Assembly (NCBI GenBank): GCA_013824915.1
Contig: PNOQ01000048.1
Span: forward strand, 1-39,210
DNA length: 39,210 nt
Origin: Nanoarchaeum sp.
GTDB taxonomy: Archaea > Nanobdellota > Nanobdellia > SCGC-AAA011-G17 > PNOQ01
Direction: 5' to 3'
Translations under genes and position numbers: made by a program
Notes under the pieces: generated by a model
Database searches by the model: none
What the model saw: the letters and a program-made list of their open reading frames with translations, nothing else
What the model was told of the DNA's origin: nothing
Shown: piece after piece, positions 37,358-39,210 of the stretch
Position numbering within the stretch: the first letter of the stretch is position 1
How the letters are laid out: each line of letters starts with the position of its first letter

Positions 37358-38119
37358 ATGGCGCCCTCATATGACCCCACACTAAGAAGTAGAATCCCTG
37401 GTTCAAATCAGAGTGAAGGATTCGTATTAAACAGTAATTTTCAAGAATGGGAAAACTTCATAACAAAAATTCACGAGATTGATATTATTCCAGATAAAAC
37501 AACAGAAAGCGAAGATTATTCTTTAGACAAAACTCTCTTGAGATTATGCCAGGAGCATGAACTAAAACATAGAACTCCTACAACTCACGAAAATACATTA
37601 ATGTTAGTTCATCCATTTTATTTACATTTATATCACATGAGCTCCATTAGTTATCATCCAGACAAATTAAACGAAGCAGATAATTATCTAACCACTCTTT
37701 TAGGTTTATTAGAACAAAACAAGAGAGAAAAACGTGTAAATGTAGTAGTGCTCGAAATGGCCAACGCTTATGCCGCACTAACTAGTCTTCTTACAGAACA
37801 AGGAATTGTAGACCGAGTCTTATTTACTCTTCCGGATAATGGACTTCTTTTTCATCCAGACGAATTTAATGATTTTCAAGATAGCAATATCTTCTTCGGC
37901 GGAGGATATAATGGGGCTTGTTTATCTACTTCAATTAGGGAAATAAAAAACATTTTAATGTTAAAACATATAAAAGCAATACAAGATTTAGTTATCAATC
38001 CTCCTACAACTAAAAAATTAAATTCAGGTAGAATCTACGAAGTAAGAAGAAGCGATGTCATTACTTTAGAAGAAGCTTCGCAATTATTTGGATTAGAAGT
38101 AGATAATCTTTTAAATTAA
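37358..38119 (+). CDS. hypothetical alpha/beta protein, 253 aa
   Basis: Soluble alpha/beta protein without a named family that I can support. Segments TLMLVHPFYLHLYHMSSISY (81-100), RVNVVVLEMANAYAALTSLL and VDRVLFTLPDNGLLFHPDEF are strand-helix units, and NIFFGGGYNGACLSTSIREI (about 176-195) has a Gly-rich loop plus Cys, which could bind a ligand. Similar proteins occur as uncharacterised genes in DPANN genomes, from memory. TATA tttataaat (37327-37335) is about 25 nt upstream of the ATG and overlaps the preceding stop codon. Confidence 0.7.
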   Translation: MAPSYDPTLRSRIPGSNQSEGFVLNSNFQEWENFITKIHEIDIIPDKTTESEDYSLDKTLLRLCQEHELKHRTPTTHENTLMLVHPFYLHLYHMSSISYHPDKLNEADNYLTTLLGLLEQNKREKRVNVVVLEMANAYAALTSLLTEQGIVDRVLFTLPDNGLLFHPDEFNDFQDSNIFFGGGYNGACLSTSIREIKNILMLKHIKAIQDLVINPPTTKKLNSGRIYEVRRSDVITLEEASQLFGLEVDNLLN

Positions 38120-38137
38120 CACTTATTCCTACTTTTT

Positions 38138-38641
38138 ATGATAAATGTAATGCAATCTCTAGAAATTACAAGAAACTCATTTGAGAATAATATAGATGAT
38201 GCAACTTTAACTAAGATTATGCACTTATATTCATCTGCAATAGGCGTTAAATTTGCACAAGATTATCCATTCTCACATTTGCACCAAGGAAAAGTATATT
38301 TCAAAATGCCTTCTGAAAGTTTTAGAATCTTTAAATCTAGATTTGATATTGAAAAAACAAAATTTTATGAAGAAATGGTTGATACATTTGAACAAAATCC
38401 GTATGATCTTCGTGTCAATGCAGTTTCCGACCCAGCAGTGTTAGTAAGAATACCCAATCCAAACTGGATACCCTCGGGAGATATTGTTAGAATCATTCCA
38501 GATTATCTAGCTTTCAATCCTGCGGTAGCTTTAAGATTAAGAGAACTCCCTGGAAGAAAATCTTTAAATAATTTAGAAACGGCAATAGACCAAGATAGAT
38601 TTTTACAAGAGATTATGCACATTCATGCTATAAATAGATAA
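38138..38641 (+). CDS. hypothetical protein, tandem paralogue 1 of an end array
   Basis: 167 aa, unknown family. Shared blocks with the next gene: YPFSHLHQGKVYFKMP (43-58; YPFTHLHQGEVYFLVP there), DIEKTKFYEEM, PDYLAFNPA and a C-terminal helix IMHIHAINR. HLHQG could bind a metal, but with too few ligands to claim it. Leaderless with ttttaaatt 25 nt before the ATG; that box lies in the end of the previous gene. Confidence 0.7.
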   Translation: MINVMQSLEITRNSFENNIDDATLTKIMHLYSSAIGVKFAQDYPFSHLHQGKVYFKMPSESFRIFKSRFDIEKTKFYEEMVDTFEQNPYDLRVNAVSDPAVLVRIPNPNWIPSGDIVRIIPDYLAFNPAVALRLRELPGRKSLNNLETAIDQDRFLQEIMHIHAINR

Positions 38642-38680
38642 CTAGAAACTCTTTTAAATTAACACTTATTCTTGATTTTT

Positions 38681-39190
38681 ATGGGAAATATAATGCAAAC
38701 CATAGAAGATTTAGAAAAAACGTTTGGTGAGCACATAGACGCGGCAACTATAAATACACTTATACACGCTGAATTCTTTCGAAAAACAGTTCCAACTCCA
38801 TATCCATTTACACACTTACATCAAGGAGAAGTATATTTCTTGGTGCCTTATAATGTTTTTAAACACGCTAAAACACAAGCTGATATCGAAAAAACAGATT
38901 TTTACAAACAAATGACTGAGACTTTCGAAAGATCTCCATATAACTTTAATATTCGTGCAAATTCTACACCTGCCGTATTTGTAAGAGCAGACCAAGGAAG
39001 ACCATGCGATTTTTCTAAAAGAGATCTTATTAGAATTACTCCAAATTATTTAGCTTTTAATCCAAGTTCGGCTCAACAACTAAAACACTATGAAGGAAGA
39101 TACGGATTAATTAATTTAGAAAAAGCAATATCCCAAGATATATTTTTAGAAACAATTATGCGTATTCATTCTGTAAATAGATACGATTGA
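38681..39190 (+). CDS. hypothetical protein, tandem paralogue 2 of an end array
   Basis: 169 aa from the ATG at 38681. An in-frame TTG 9 nt earlier is rejected because ttttaaatt (38652-38660) is 25 nt upstream of this ATG, in the same spacing as in the previous gene. It shares YPFTHLHQGEVYFLVP, DIEKTDFYKQM, PNYLAFNP and a final IMRIHSVNRYD block with paralogue 1. The promoter sequences are also duplicated (cttttaaattaacacttattc), so gene and promoter were copied as a unit. Confidence 0.7.
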   Translation: MGNIMQTIEDLEKTFGEHIDAATINTLIHAEFFRKTVPTPYPFTHLHQGEVYFLVPYNVFKHAKTQADIEKTDFYKQMTETFERSPYNFNIRANSTPAVFVRADQGRPCDFSKRDLIRITPNYLAFNPSSAQQLKHYEGRYGLINLEKAISQDIFLETIMRIHSVNRYD

Positions 39191-39194
39191 AACT

Positions 39195-39210
39195 AACTAG
39201 AAACGCTTTT
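39195..39210 (+). repeat. start of a further promoter-unit copy at window end
   Basis: aactagaaacgctttt matches the sequence before paralogue 2 (38640-38655, one difference). The window ends within it, so a third paralogue probably follows. Confidence 0.5.

Overview
The window is AT-rich DNA that I read as the chromosome of a small-genome archaeon, most likely of the DPANN group (Woesearchaeota/Pacearchaeota-like). The supports are Sec61-beta, archaeal NAC, an archaeal-type RNase P RNA, HisRS linked to tRNA-His, tandem Lrp/AsnC-type regulators, archaeal-type ScpA, and many genes with a TATA-like box 24-28 nt before the ATG, which implies leaderless transcripts. The lineage is inferred from gene content and gene style, not from a tree.

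Layout. 1-3006: nearly complete 23S rRNA inside a 26-bp processing stem, then a hairpin/T-tract terminator; no 5S or tRNA follows. 3.0-7.2 kb: housekeeping block with rsmA, RNase P RNA, two unknown reverse-strand genes, secG (Sec61-beta, 56 aa), nac, and an operon of two related helical proteins plus a MinD-like ATPase. 7.2-10.2 kb: a secreted beta-rich protein with a Shine-Dalgarno leader, a double Lrp/AsnC regulator and small membrane proteins. 10.2-15.5 kb: two tRNA-His(GTG) genes, a degenerate Nudix protein, a three-gene reverse operon with a duplicated leader/N-terminus cassette, a radical SAM protein, a CPBP protease, a SpeD-like protein and hisS, which directly follows the second tRNA-His. 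15.5-20.6 kb: DUF4013-like membrane protein, small membrane protein, scpA, and a large surface glycoside-hydrolase-like protein.

20.6-39.2 kb is an accessory region. It has mostly unknown short genes, several of them tandem paralogues. It includes a dockerin-like surface protein with a Gly-Tyr tract, a sigma-70-like protein (sigma regions 1.2, 2 and 4) expressed from an archaeal TATA promoter, and a Fic protein with an HTH-like N-terminus behind two 48-nt operator-like repeats. It also has a reverse operon rich in two-TM coiled-coil hairpin proteins, a cupin, a structured RNA candidate, Maf, and three tandem copies of a putative HExxH...E metallopeptidase family. A fourth, frameshifted copy lies upstream of fic. 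The window ends in a paralogue array that appears to continue beyond it.

Strongest leads: the sigma-70-like protein in an archaeal setting, the twin tRNA-His/hisS arrangement, the HEGTH family array, the fic operator repeats, and the hairpin-protein operon. I see no CRISPR array, insertion sequence, integrase or phage structural gene.
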